Assembly (NCBI GenBank): GCA_018064545.1 | Contig: JAGHUY010000244.1 | Location: forward strand, 1 to 5,395 | Direction: 5' to 3' | From: Candidatus Apopatosoma intestinale | Lineage (GTDB): Bacteria; Bacillota; Clostridia; Oscillospirales; CAG-272 | Length of the DNA: 5,395 nt | Shown: piece after piece, positions 1 to 5,395 of the stretch | Position numbering within the stretch: position 1 is the stretch's first letter | Layout of the letters: each line of letters starts with the position of its first letter | Notes under the pieces: generated by a model | What the model saw: only the letters and a program-made list of their open reading frames with translations | Told to the model about the DNA's origin: nothing | The model's database searches: none | Translations under genes and position numbers: made by a program

Positions 1-234
1 CTGGCGGCTTACTTCCCCGTCGATTAAGACGAAGCGGGCTCTATCGGCAAGCGGTATCGCCGTGAAGATGAGATCGGCACTCCGATCTGCATAACCGTCG
101 ACTTCCAGACCGTCGGCGACGAGAATAATCCTGCTGATCACTGCGTCACCGTCCGTGACCGCGATACGATGGAGCAGGTGCGAATTCCGATTTCCGAACT
201 TCGTTCCTATCTCGAAGAAAAAATGAAATTCTAA
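1..234 (+). pseudogene. glyQS: Glycyl-tRNA synthetase, C-terminal fragment with an in-frame stop codon
   Basis: This is the end of a class II glycyl-tRNA synthetase, the cytosolic enzyme that charges tRNA-Gly with glycine using ATP. Only the last 77 codons are in the window and the gene continues to the left. The visible part belongs to the anticodon-binding domain. It contains the family blocks [19 protein letters not shown] and [18 protein letters not shown] and ends EEKMKF-TAA, the usual ending of the single-chain enzyme of Gram-positive bacteria. Codon 9 of the fragment (25-27) is TAA where family members have Tyr or Phe (D-Y/F-D-E/D). The reading frame is otherwise intact on both sides, so a single third-base change from TAT or TAC explains it, not a frameshift. 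If real, the stop removes the last 68 residues. A plus-strand terminator follows six bases after the true stop. Gene identity is firm. Whether it is a true pseudogene, a suppressed nonsense codon or a sequence error cannot be decided here. Confidence 0.85.
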
Positions 235-240
235 GAATAT

Positions 241-275
241 GGGCTGTAAAAACAAAAGTTTTTACAGCCCTTTTT
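241..275 (+). terminator. Rho-independent terminator of the glycyl-tRNA synthetase gene
   Basis: A perfect 13-bp inverted repeat (241-253 with 258-270, GGGCTGTAAAAAC / GTTTTTACAGCCC) encloses an AAAA loop and is followed directly by TTTTT at 271-275. It starts six bases after the synthetase stop codon. The reverse strand has no clean T run after the hairpin, so it should act mainly on plus-strand transcripts. Confidence 0.93.
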
Positions 276-280
276 GATAG

Positions 281-321
281 AGAAGAATAAGGGGTTGCTT
301 CCGCAACCCCTATATTCTTTT
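281..321. terminator. Bidirectional hairpin terminator between convergent genes
   Basis: An 8-bp GC-rich stem (GGGGTTGC 291-298 with GCAACCCC 303-310) is extended by about eight A-T rich pairs (283-290 with 311-319, one bulged A at 312). Read on the minus strand it follows the lipoprotein gene, has a GGAA (GNRA-type) loop closed by C-G, and is followed by TTATTCTTCT. Read on the plus strand it is followed by a T-rich run ending in CTTTTT and could back up the terminator at 241-275. The A-rich and T-rich flanks fit termination in both directions. No other signal is evident between 322 and 358. Confidence 0.8.
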
Positions 322-358
322 TCGTTTTTCGATCTGGACTTTTTAGCAGTAGCCCCAT

Positions 359-3300
359 TTATGCCTCGGCGTCTTTGTTAAGCAAAGTCTTGACCTCTCT
401 TGCCAGACTCTTGACAACGGAGGAATAGAACCAGTCCTCAGCGAGTTCACGGGAAGCGGTCTCGCAGACGGAGAGAACGTCAGAAGCCGATTCCAGCGAC
501 GTCAGATACGAAGCGCAGGATTTTTTGAGGATGTCTTCCAACTTGGCGAACTGTGCCACATATTTGTCTTGAAGAATCCCATACAGAATGTCTTCCACGT
601 CTTCCGGGTTCATACTGCGGATTTCCTCCTTGGAATATCCGGCAGAGACAAACTGATTCTCATAGCGGGAGATCAGCGAATTCATGCAGGTCGTATAATT
701 GACGGATTTACTCTTGGCAATCATATAGCCGGTCGCACCGGACAGTTGTTTGCCCACGTATTCGGCCATGATATTCGTGTAGAAGCCCGTGCGGAACATA
801 ATGTCATAAACGATAGAGTCTACTTCTTCCAGCGAGAATCCGCTGATCTCTGAGGAAGAATACTCGGTAGCGAGCGTGTAGTACGCATTGTCGCGCATCT
901 TGTTCGCATACTTCTTGAAGTTCTCCATCTCTTTACGGGACTCGCTGTACTCGGACTTGCTCATGCTCATCGCGTCGTACATTTCGTCATAAATACCGGT
1001 TTCTTTTTCGATCAGATAGGCGAGAACCGTACTCATGACGGCATCATTGGAGATGGCGTCCTTCCCCATCTTGTACTCGTCGAGCGAGTACGCGTCGATC
1101 AGAACGTTTTTATACTTACTGCGAATCTTGTTGATATAGGAGTCGTAGACCGAAGTATCGGACTTTTTGGCCATCATATCGTCATAGGTGACGCCTGCGA
1201 CGGCCGCAATTTCTTCTTTCAGACCGGCTTCGTACTTCGACTTGGTCAGCCCGTTTTCGGACAGATACTGAGAGTACAGAAGCGTGTGAACCTCGTCAAC
1301 GATCGCCAGCGCATCCATAGTATCCAGTTGCTTCTGCGAATACTTCGAAGAAAGAAGATCGGCGTATTTCGCTTTCAGAGTCTCAGAGGCTTTCCGGAAA
1401 GATTCGGAATTCTTTTTCGTCTCCTGATAGAGTTCCCAGGATACGGTATAGTTCTGCTTGGTCAGGCTGTCAACGAAAGAAAGGTCTTTGGCGATGAAGT
1501 CCTTGACGAGTTTATCGTACGATTCGTCGTCCAGTTCGTTTTCTTTGATATAGTTCTGTTTGACGTAGTCAAAGACCGCCTGCTCAAAATCGGCACCCGA
1601 CATCCGGTCATACCGATCCAGTTCCTCTTCGCTCATATCGGCAAATACCGTGAGTTTGGTCATGATCCGCAGGTATTCGATATTCGTGTAATAATCTTTG
1701 GCCTGATTGCGGTAATATTCAAAAGATTTCGTCTTGCTCTCGGCAATGCTGTACGGAACGCCGATCACAGAAGCGATCTCGCCCTTGATCAGAGAGTCAA
1801 TACCGCTGTTCGTGCTGATGGCGGAGTATTTCATCTCCTTGATATAGTCCACATACTGTTTAATATACCATTCCGGCGTATAAACCGTATGTTTGGCGTT
1901 GGCTAAAACGGAAGAAATGGAGTTTGCCAGAACACCGGCGGCGCGGAGACGCTCGGTAAAGAAATCTTTGAACTGATTGCGGAACGCCAACTGATAGTTG
2001 GTGAATTCCGCCGTACCGACAGAGTCAAGATAGGTATCATAATCAACACCGATCGGGGCAAGAGCCTCGTTCATGACCGCTCTGGTGATGATCGTTTCGA
2101 GCAGTGCGTCGATCTTGGCATCGGTAATATCGTAAATCAAGAACGGCGACGGAGCCGAATCCAGATTGGTTGCCTTGACGTATTTCCAGGCATCGGCGGA
2201 AACGCCCTCTTCCGGATAACCCATATAGACGTTACCGGTCAGGTTGTTATCCATCATATAATCATGATTCAGACGGGTGATCGTACCGTCGGTATTGACC
2301 GTATAGTTGGTTTCCTCGATACCGTATTGCAACAGATTCTTGACCTCGGAATCGGTATTGATCATCTGAACGATTTCCATCGCACGATCCGGGTTGGAGG
2401 AATACTCAGAAACGGCAAGCATACCGCGGAACAAAACCTCTTCTTCGATAAAAGGATTCTGAACGACCTTGACGTAGTAATCGCCCTCGTCAAGTCCGTA
2501 AGCGGCTTCTGCGGAAGCGTCGCCTACGATGATCTTGGCCGCCCAGTTCTCTTCACTGCCGTTACCGAAATACCCGTTCGCCTCGAAAGCTTCCATGGTG
2601 GAGAGATAGGTGCGGTATTGCGGAATATCGAAGAGATTGGAAACGGTGAACGAGGTGCCGGCTTCCGTGTCGTAACCGAGCAACGGATCAAAGTAAGAGC
2701 CGATGGCAATCTCGTCGGAAAACGCATAGAAGATGCCGAGCGGATCCGGCTTTTCGGAGAACGGGACGATCCCGGATTCCCCGGCCTTTACCGACGCGAG
2801 AAAAACGGAAAGATCACTGTAATCCTTGACCAGATCAATATTAAATTCATATTTGTCGGCGAGTTCCTTATTCACAACCAGATACTTGTAGTTGGCAAGC
2901 AGGTTGTTGTTCGGAATAGCCTTGATGTCGCCGGTAATGTTTTTCAGTTCTTCAAAGAAAGAGGGATAAATGTACTGTTTCAGTTTCTTATAACTGGTCG
3001 CCAAGTAGTTATCAAGCGAGGTCAGAAGCCCCTCTTCATCAAACCGATCGTACATATCGCGGCCGGTGATCATCAGAATATCGATCGGCGAAGCGGCGGA
3101 CGGATAAACGACTTCGATCGTACCGTCCTCAAACACCGTGGTCTGTTCAGCCGTATAAAGACTTCTGGTGGCGATGGTATCGGCGGCAACGGTCTGAATG
3201 GTTTTGACCCATTTCTTCTTGGAGTTGTTCGAACTCTGCAAAGAAGCCGCGCTGTTTTCCGCCTGCGTTTTTACGTAGGTGTTATAATTCTTGATGGCCT

Positions 3301-3607
3301 TATCGACGTTGGTGTTGTACTCGGCCTCTTTTACTCTCGCGCTGACGAGAGCTTCATACTCGTCCATTGTGACGAGCGTAAGGTCAATTGCCGTCTCGTA
3401 TCTGGCCTTGGTGATCTTATTGATGGCCGCTTCCACCCGTTTTACGTCCTCGGGCTTGGTCGATGCCTCCGTAATGCCCAACAGACTGAGCGTGGTGGGC
3501 AGACGGGAATCCGTTACTTCCGCTTCATATTCTCCGCACGCCGTAAAAGCGATGACGGACGCGATCATAGTGAAGCAGAGAATCAGACACATGATTTTCT
3601 TAAACAT
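359..3607 (-). CDS. Large extracellular solute-binding-like lipoprotein with a helical repeat extension
   Basis: Exported lipoprotein of 1082 residues, not matched to a named gene. Residues 1-24 are a lipoprotein signal: MFKK, a hydrophobic stretch, then FTAC with the predicted lipidated Cys24. Residues about 38-495 resemble an ABC-transporter sugar-type extracellular solute-binding protein, with stretches such as IDILMITGRDMYDRF, LTSLDNYL, IKAIPNN, YLVVNKELADKY and, later, FRGMLAVSEYSSNPDRAMEI. Such proteins bind a ligand outside the membrane and deliver it to a permease; no permease or ATPase gene is visible here. Residues about 515-1060 are a long Tyr-rich, charged, helical region with roughly six degenerate repeats; I recognise no domain there. 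Typical solute-binding proteins have about 400-550 residues, so this is about twice as long. The start at 3607 is chosen because GGGAGG sits 7 bases upstream; ATGs at 3613 and 3643 lie too close to or before that site. Stop is TAA. The ligand is unknown. Confidence 0.85.
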   Translation of the reverse strand: MFKKIMCLILCFTMIASVIAFTACGEYEAEVTDSRLPTTLSLLGITEASTKPEDVKRVEAAINKITKARYETAIDLTLVTMDEYEALVSARVKEAEYNTNVDKAIKNYNTYVKTQAENSAASLQSSNNSKKKWVKTIQTVAADTIATRSLYTAEQTTVFEDGTIEVVYPSAASPIDILMITGRDMYDRFDEEGLLTSLDNYLATSYKKLKQYIYPSFFEELKNITGDIKAIPNNNLLANYKYLVVNKELADKYEFNIDLVKDYSDLSVFLASVKAGESGIVPFSEKPDPLGIFYAFSDEIAIGSYFDPLLGYDTEAGTSFTVSNLFDIPQYRTYLSTMEAFEANGYFGNGSEENWAAKIIVGDASAEAAYGLDEGDYYVKVVQNPFIEEEVLFRGMLAVSEYSSNPDRAMEIVQMINTDSEVKNLLQYGIEETNYTVNTDGTITRLNHDYMMDNNLTGNVYMGYPEEGVSADAWKYVKATNLDSAPSPFLIYDITDAKIDALLETIITRAVMNEALAPIGVDYDTYLDSVGTAEFTNYQLAFRNQFKDFFTERLRAAGVLANSISSVLANAKHTVYTPEWYIKQYVDYIKEMKYSAISTNSGIDSLIKGEIASVIGVPYSIAESKTKSFEYYRNQAKDYYTNIEYLRIMTKLTVFADMSEEELDRYDRMSGADFEQAVFDYVKQNYIKENELDDESYDKLVKDFIAKDLSFVDSLTKQNYTVSWELYQETKKNSESFRKASETLKAKYADLLSSKYSQKQLDTMDALAIVDEVHTLLYSQYLSENGLTKSKYEAGLKEEIAAVAGVTYDDMMAKKSDTSVYDSYINKIRSKYKNVLIDAYSLDEYKMGKDAISNDAVMSTVLAYLIEKETGIYDEMYDAMSMSKSEYSESRKEMENFKKYANKMRDNAYYTLATEYSSSEISGFSLEEVDSIVYDIMFRTGFYTNIMAEYVGKQLSGATGYMIAKSKSVNYTTCMNSLISRYENQFVSAGYSKEEIRSMNPEDVEDILYGILQDKYVAQFAKLEDILKKSCASYLTSLESASDVLSVCETASRELAEDWFYSSVVKSLAREVKTLLNKDAEA
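480..2030 (-). repeat. Degenerate protein repeats encoded in the 3' half of the lipoprotein gene
   Basis: This part encodes residues about 528-1043 and onward of the lipoprotein. Aligned by eye, a unit recurs: a helix with several Tyr, a short [YM][ST]-x2-[EQ] turn, an acidic helix, then a Gly-hydrophobic-x-Tyr loop. The turn appears as VYTPEWY (575), DMSEEEL (657), YSQKQL (756), YSLDEY (840), YSSSEI (916) and YSKEEI (991), so spacing is about 75-98 residues. Matching loops include IGVDYDTYL, IGVPYSIAE, NGLTKSKYEAGL and AGVTYDDMM. Identity between units is low and no DNA-level repetition is obvious. The repeat reading is visual and the unit boundaries are approximate. Confidence 0.5.
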
Positions 3608-3614
3608 GAGCATT

Positions 3615-3620
3615 CCTCCC
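3615..3620 (-). promoter_or_regulatory. Ribosome binding site of the lipoprotein gene
   Basis: GGGAGG on the minus strand lies 7 bases before the ATG at 3605-3607. It decides the start: another ATG (3611-3613) follows it after a single base, too close for use, and the upstream ATG at 3641-3643 has no such site. Confidence 0.85.
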
Positions 3621-3660
3621 AGAATATGTATTGTAAATACCAATCCGCATAAGTACCCAC

Positions 3661-3679
3661 AATAGATAATAAATCTATT
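3661..3679. repeat. Inverted repeat overlapping the transcription start of the lipoprotein gene
   Basis: Perfect 7-bp arms AATAGAT (3661-3667) and ATCTATT (3673-3679) are separated by 5 bases. The repeat covers the expected start point and first transcribed bases of the promoter at 3685-3713, which is where a repressor operator often sits. It could also form a weak 5'-end hairpin in the mRNA. It is AT-rich, so chance is possible, and no regulator gene is visible nearby. Confidence 0.4.
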
Positions 3680-3684
3680 ATATA

Positions 3685-3713
3685 ATTTTACAGCAAAAAA
3701 GCAATGATGTCAA
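3685..3713 (-). promoter_or_regulatory. Sigma-A type promoter of the lipoprotein gene
   Basis: On the minus strand there is a consensus -35 box TTGACA (3708-3713), a 17-base spacer and a -10 box TAAAAT (3685-3690, five of six consensus bases). Transcription would start near 3678, giving a leader of about 70 bases before the ATG at 3607. A second possible -10, TATAAT at 3677-3682, pairs only with a poorer -35 (TTGCTT, 16-base spacer). The promoter lies downstream of rpoD, so the lipoprotein gene can be transcribed independently. Confidence 0.82.
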
Positions 3714-3771
3714 TGTATAAAATCTCCAAAAGGGAAAGATGCATATTATATAAATACGACAAGAAACCGTT

Positions 3772-4998
3772 TTAATTGACGTAATCGTTGAGTTTGCTCT
3801 TGGTTTTCGCGTTTTTGAGGCGACGAAGAGCCTTGTTTTCGATCTGGCGAATCCGTTCACGGGTAATGTTGAACTGCTGACCGACCTCTTCGAGCGTCTT
3901 GGAGCGGCCGTCGTCAAGGCCGAAGCGGAGGCGAAGAACGGCCTCTTCTCTCGGCGTCAGCGTATGAAGAATCTCGTCGATCTGCTCGCGCAGGAAAGAG
4001 TAGGACGCGGCTTCTGCGGGGGCCGGCGACGTATCGTCCTCAATAAAATCGCCGATATGACTGTCCTCTTCTTCTCCGACGGGGGCTTCCAGCGATACGG
4101 GATCGAGTGAAAGTTTGTAGATTTCGCGAACCTTTTCCGGGCTCATCCCAATTCTTTTGGCGACCTCTTCCGAGGTGACTTCACGTCCCTCTTCTTGAAG
4201 CATCTGACGGGAAACTTTCTGCACCTTATGGATGGTCTCCACCATGTGTACCGGAATCCGGATCGTTCTGGCCTGATCGGCGATAGCTCTGGTGATCGCC
4301 TGACGGATCCACCACGTCGCATAGGTAGAGAACTTGAATCCCTTGGTATAGTCAAACTTGGAAACCGCCTTTAACAGGCCGAGACTTCCCTCCTGAATCA
4401 GGTCGAGAAGCGAAAGGCCTTTATTGCTGTTGCTGTACCGCTTGGCGATATTCACGACCAGGCGCAGGTTGGCTTCCACCAATTCTTTTTTGGCCGTCTC
4501 GTCCCCTTCCAAAATTCTTTTGGAGAGTTCAATTTCCCGCTCCGGCGTCAGAAGAGCCACCTTGCCGATGTCTTTCAGATACATTTTCACCGGGTCGTCA
4601 ACGGCATAATCGTCCTGCTGAGACACCGATGAACTGACGGAATCGTCGGAAAAATCCTCAATATCGTCTCCGATGCCGTCGTCATCATCGCTGAGGTCAT
4701 CGCTGGTATCTTCAAAGCATTCCGTAATATCGACACCGTTGGACTCCAACGTCTCATAGAGTTTGTCGATCGTATCCAGATCGTAGTCGGTGTCGCCGAT
4801 GGCCGCCATGATCTCGCTGTTGGACACCGTTCCCTTGGCTTTGGCACGTTCCACCAGATCCTGAATCTCGTTCTTTTGCGGTTTCGCCTCTTTTTTCTTT
4901 TTGTCATCCGGATTTTCCGTCTCGAAATCCGAGATTTCCTCGGTCATTTCTTCCGCTTCCTCGACGGGTTCCTCGCGTTTCTTCGTTTCCGTTTCCAT
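3772..4998 (-). CDS. rpoD: Primary (housekeeping) RNA polymerase sigma factor RpoD/SigA
   Basis: The vegetative sigma factor directs RNA polymerase core to -35/-10 promoters. At 408 residues (numbered from the chosen start) its regions appear in order: a charged N-terminal extension (1-42), a region 1.1-like segment (about 43-93), a very acidic Asp/Ser linker (about 95-130), region 1.2 ([19 protein letters not shown], about 134-153), region 2 (LVVNIAKRY to [19 protein letters not shown], about 181-239), region 3 ([13 protein letters not shown] onward), the finger [11 protein letters not shown] (about 313-323), and region 4 with the helix-turn-helix [20 protein letters not shown]. All key DNA-contact blocks look intact, so it should be active. 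Two extra residues sit between regions 2.1 and 2.2 (RYSNSNKG versus about RYxNRG). The start at 4998 has GGAGG 5 bases upstream; an ATG at 5010 with AAGGA is a possible alternative adding 4 residues. It begins 28 bases after dnaG ends, as in the common dnaG-rpoD operon. No clear terminator follows the TAA. Confidence 0.97.
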   Translation of the reverse strand: METETKKREEPVEEAEEMTEEISDFETENPDDKKKKEAKPQKNEIQDLVERAKAKGTVSNSEIMAAIGDTDYDLDTIDKLYETLESNGVDITECFEDTSDDLSDDDDGIGDDIEDFSDDSVSSSVSQQDDYAVDDPVKMYLKDIGKVALLTPEREIELSKRILEGDETAKKELVEANLRLVVNIAKRYSNSNKGLSLLDLIQEGSLGLLKAVSKFDYTKGFKFSTYATWWIRQAITRAIADQARTIRIPVHMVETIHKVQKVSRQMLQEEGREVTSEEVAKRIGMSPEKVREIYKLSLDPVSLEAPVGEEEDSHIGDFIEDDTSPAPAEAASYSFLREQIDEILHTLTPREEAVLRLRFGLDDGRSKTLEEVGQQFNITRERIRQIENKALRRLKNAKTKSKLNDYVN

Positions 4999-5003
4999 AA
5001 AAT

Positions 5004-5008
5004 CCTCC
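5004..5008 (-). promoter_or_regulatory. Ribosome binding site of rpoD
   Basis: GGAGG on the minus strand lies 5 bases before the ATG at 4996-4998. It overlaps the upstream ATG at 5008-5010, which itself has only a weaker AAGGA (5015-5019) 4 bases ahead. This favours the shorter, 408-residue RpoD. Confidence 0.7.
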
Positions 5009-5026
5009 ATATTTTCCTTCCATTTT

Positions 5027-5395
5027 CTATTTTCTTTCTTTTTTTCTCTGCAAAATACTCAACGTATCATCCACACTGTTGCCTTCCCCGCTTTCCAGCT
5101 TTTCCTTGCGTAGTGATTGGATATTATCTTTCAGAACGGTAGCATCGTTCTGTGAAAGTTCTGATCTTGCAATCTGCATTTTGACAATTCGTGCCATCTC
5201 ATCCGTTGAGAATGAGGCGCCGAGCGTTCCGAGAGTGGGAATCTCATCTTCACAGACAAGCTCATGAAAAACACGCCGGTTGAATTCGGTCAGAAAATCC
5301 TCTTCCGCCAGTTGTATTTTCCCGCTTTTGATTTCATTTATGAGTTCCGGATACAAGAGTAAAATACCGAGAATGGTTTCTTCTGCCTTAGCGGC
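5027..5395 (-). CDS. dnaG: DNA primase DnaG, C-terminal part
   Basis: The last 122 codons of DNA primase, which makes the RNA primers for replication and whose C-terminal domain contacts the replicative helicase DnaB/DnaC. The reading frame is open to the right edge, so the start, zinc-finger and TOPRIM catalytic domains lie outside. The visible part is the helicase-interaction region: [16 protein letters not shown], then [16 protein letters not shown], a stretch containing [15 protein letters not shown], and a basic tail ending QRKKERK with a TAG stop. Assignment rests on this pattern, which fits Gram-positive DnaG C-termini, and on rpoD following 28 bases later on the same strand. The region is weakly conserved between species, so identity depends partly on context. 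I see no internal promoter for rpoD in this stretch. Confidence 0.85.
   Translation of the reverse strand, partial: AAKAEETILGILLLYPELINEIKSGKIQLAEEDFLTEFNRRVFHELVCEDEIPTLGTLGASFSTDEMARIVKMQIARSELSQNDATVLKDNIQSLRKEKLESGEGNSVDDTLSILQRKKERK

Noticed and set aside
25..27. Reassignment of TAA to a sense codon
   Set aside because: The synthetase, lipoprotein and rpoD genes all end at TAA in the expected places, so TAA works as a stop in this genome. A local error or mutation is far simpler.
146..358. Short open frame on the minus strand across the synthetase end and both terminators
   Set aside because: It runs through two strong terminator hairpins and is antisense to a conserved family block, so it is not a gene.
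569..853. 94-codon open frame on the plus strand
   Set aside because: Antisense to the 3' end of the lipoprotein gene, with no recognisable product.
1286..1906. 206-codon open frame on the plus strand
   Set aside because: Antisense to the lipoprotein gene, with no family resemblance in its Phe/Arg/Ile-rich translation. A shadow of the real frame.
3628..3640. Small inverted repeat GTATT-N3-AATAC in the leader of the lipoprotein gene
   Set aside because: Five A-T rich pairs around a 3-base loop is weak, and it does not cover the ribosome binding site. Chance is likely.
2264..3652. 462-codon open frame on the plus strand opposite the lipoprotein gene
   Set aside because: It is antisense to a clearly coding frame with a signal peptide, promoter and ribosome binding site. 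Its translation is low-complexity and basic/hydrophobic with no recognisable domain, as expected for a shadow frame produced by codon bias.
3714..3771. Terminator directly after rpoD
   Set aside because: The minus strand here has T-rich runs but I found no strong stem. The best pairing (ATCTTTCC with GGAGAT) needs a bulge and lacks a convincing T tract.
3608..3771. Riboswitch or T-box in the lipoprotein leader
   Set aside because: The leader after the predicted start is only about 70 bases, with no conserved T-box or riboswitch core that I can recognise.
4143..4907. Secondary open frames within rpoD (minus-strand alternative frames and plus-strand frames)
   Set aside because: They overlap the unambiguous RpoD reading frame and give Arg/Ser-rich translations without any family features.

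Overview
The window reads as a chromosomal core segment of a low-to-mid GC Gram-positive anaerobe, most likely Bacillota, class Clostridia (for example an uncultured gut lineage). The evidence is a dnaG-rpoD pair in the Gram-positive arrangement, a single-chain (eukaryote-like, alpha2) glycyl-tRNA synthetase tail, strong GGAGG ribosome binding sites, a canonical TTGACA-17-TAAAAT promoter and a Gram-positive style lipoprotein signal. Species assignment is not possible from sequence reading alone.

Layout, left to right. Positions 1-234 (+) hold the C-terminal end of glycyl-tRNA synthetase, entering from outside the window and carrying an in-frame TAA at 25-27. Positions 235-358 are a convergent intergenic region with two strong hairpins: a plus-strand terminator for the synthetase at 241-275 and an apparently bidirectional one at about 283-319. 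Positions 359-3607 (-) hold one very large lipoprotein gene: an N-terminal half like an ABC-transporter extracellular solute-binding protein, followed by a helical extension of more than 500 residues that I read as about six degenerate repeats. Positions 3608-3771 hold its promoter, an inverted repeat over the expected transcription start, and its ribosome binding site. Positions 3772-4998 (-) encode the primary sigma factor RpoD. Positions 5027-5395 (-) are the C-terminus of DNA primase DnaG, which runs off the right edge.

Functionally, dnaG and rpoD look like one operon (the macromolecular synthesis operon), read leftward. The lipoprotein gene lies downstream on the same strand but has its own promoter, so it is probably a separate unit. 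No permease, ATPase or regulator gene is visible beside it. The synthetase converges on this block from the left.

Most of the window is ordinary housekeeping DNA. The two points that deserve a second look are the nonsense codon at a conserved aromatic position of the glycyl-tRNA synthetase and the long repeat-bearing extension of the solute-binding lipoprotein. I see no defence system, mobile element, CRISPR array or RNA gene.
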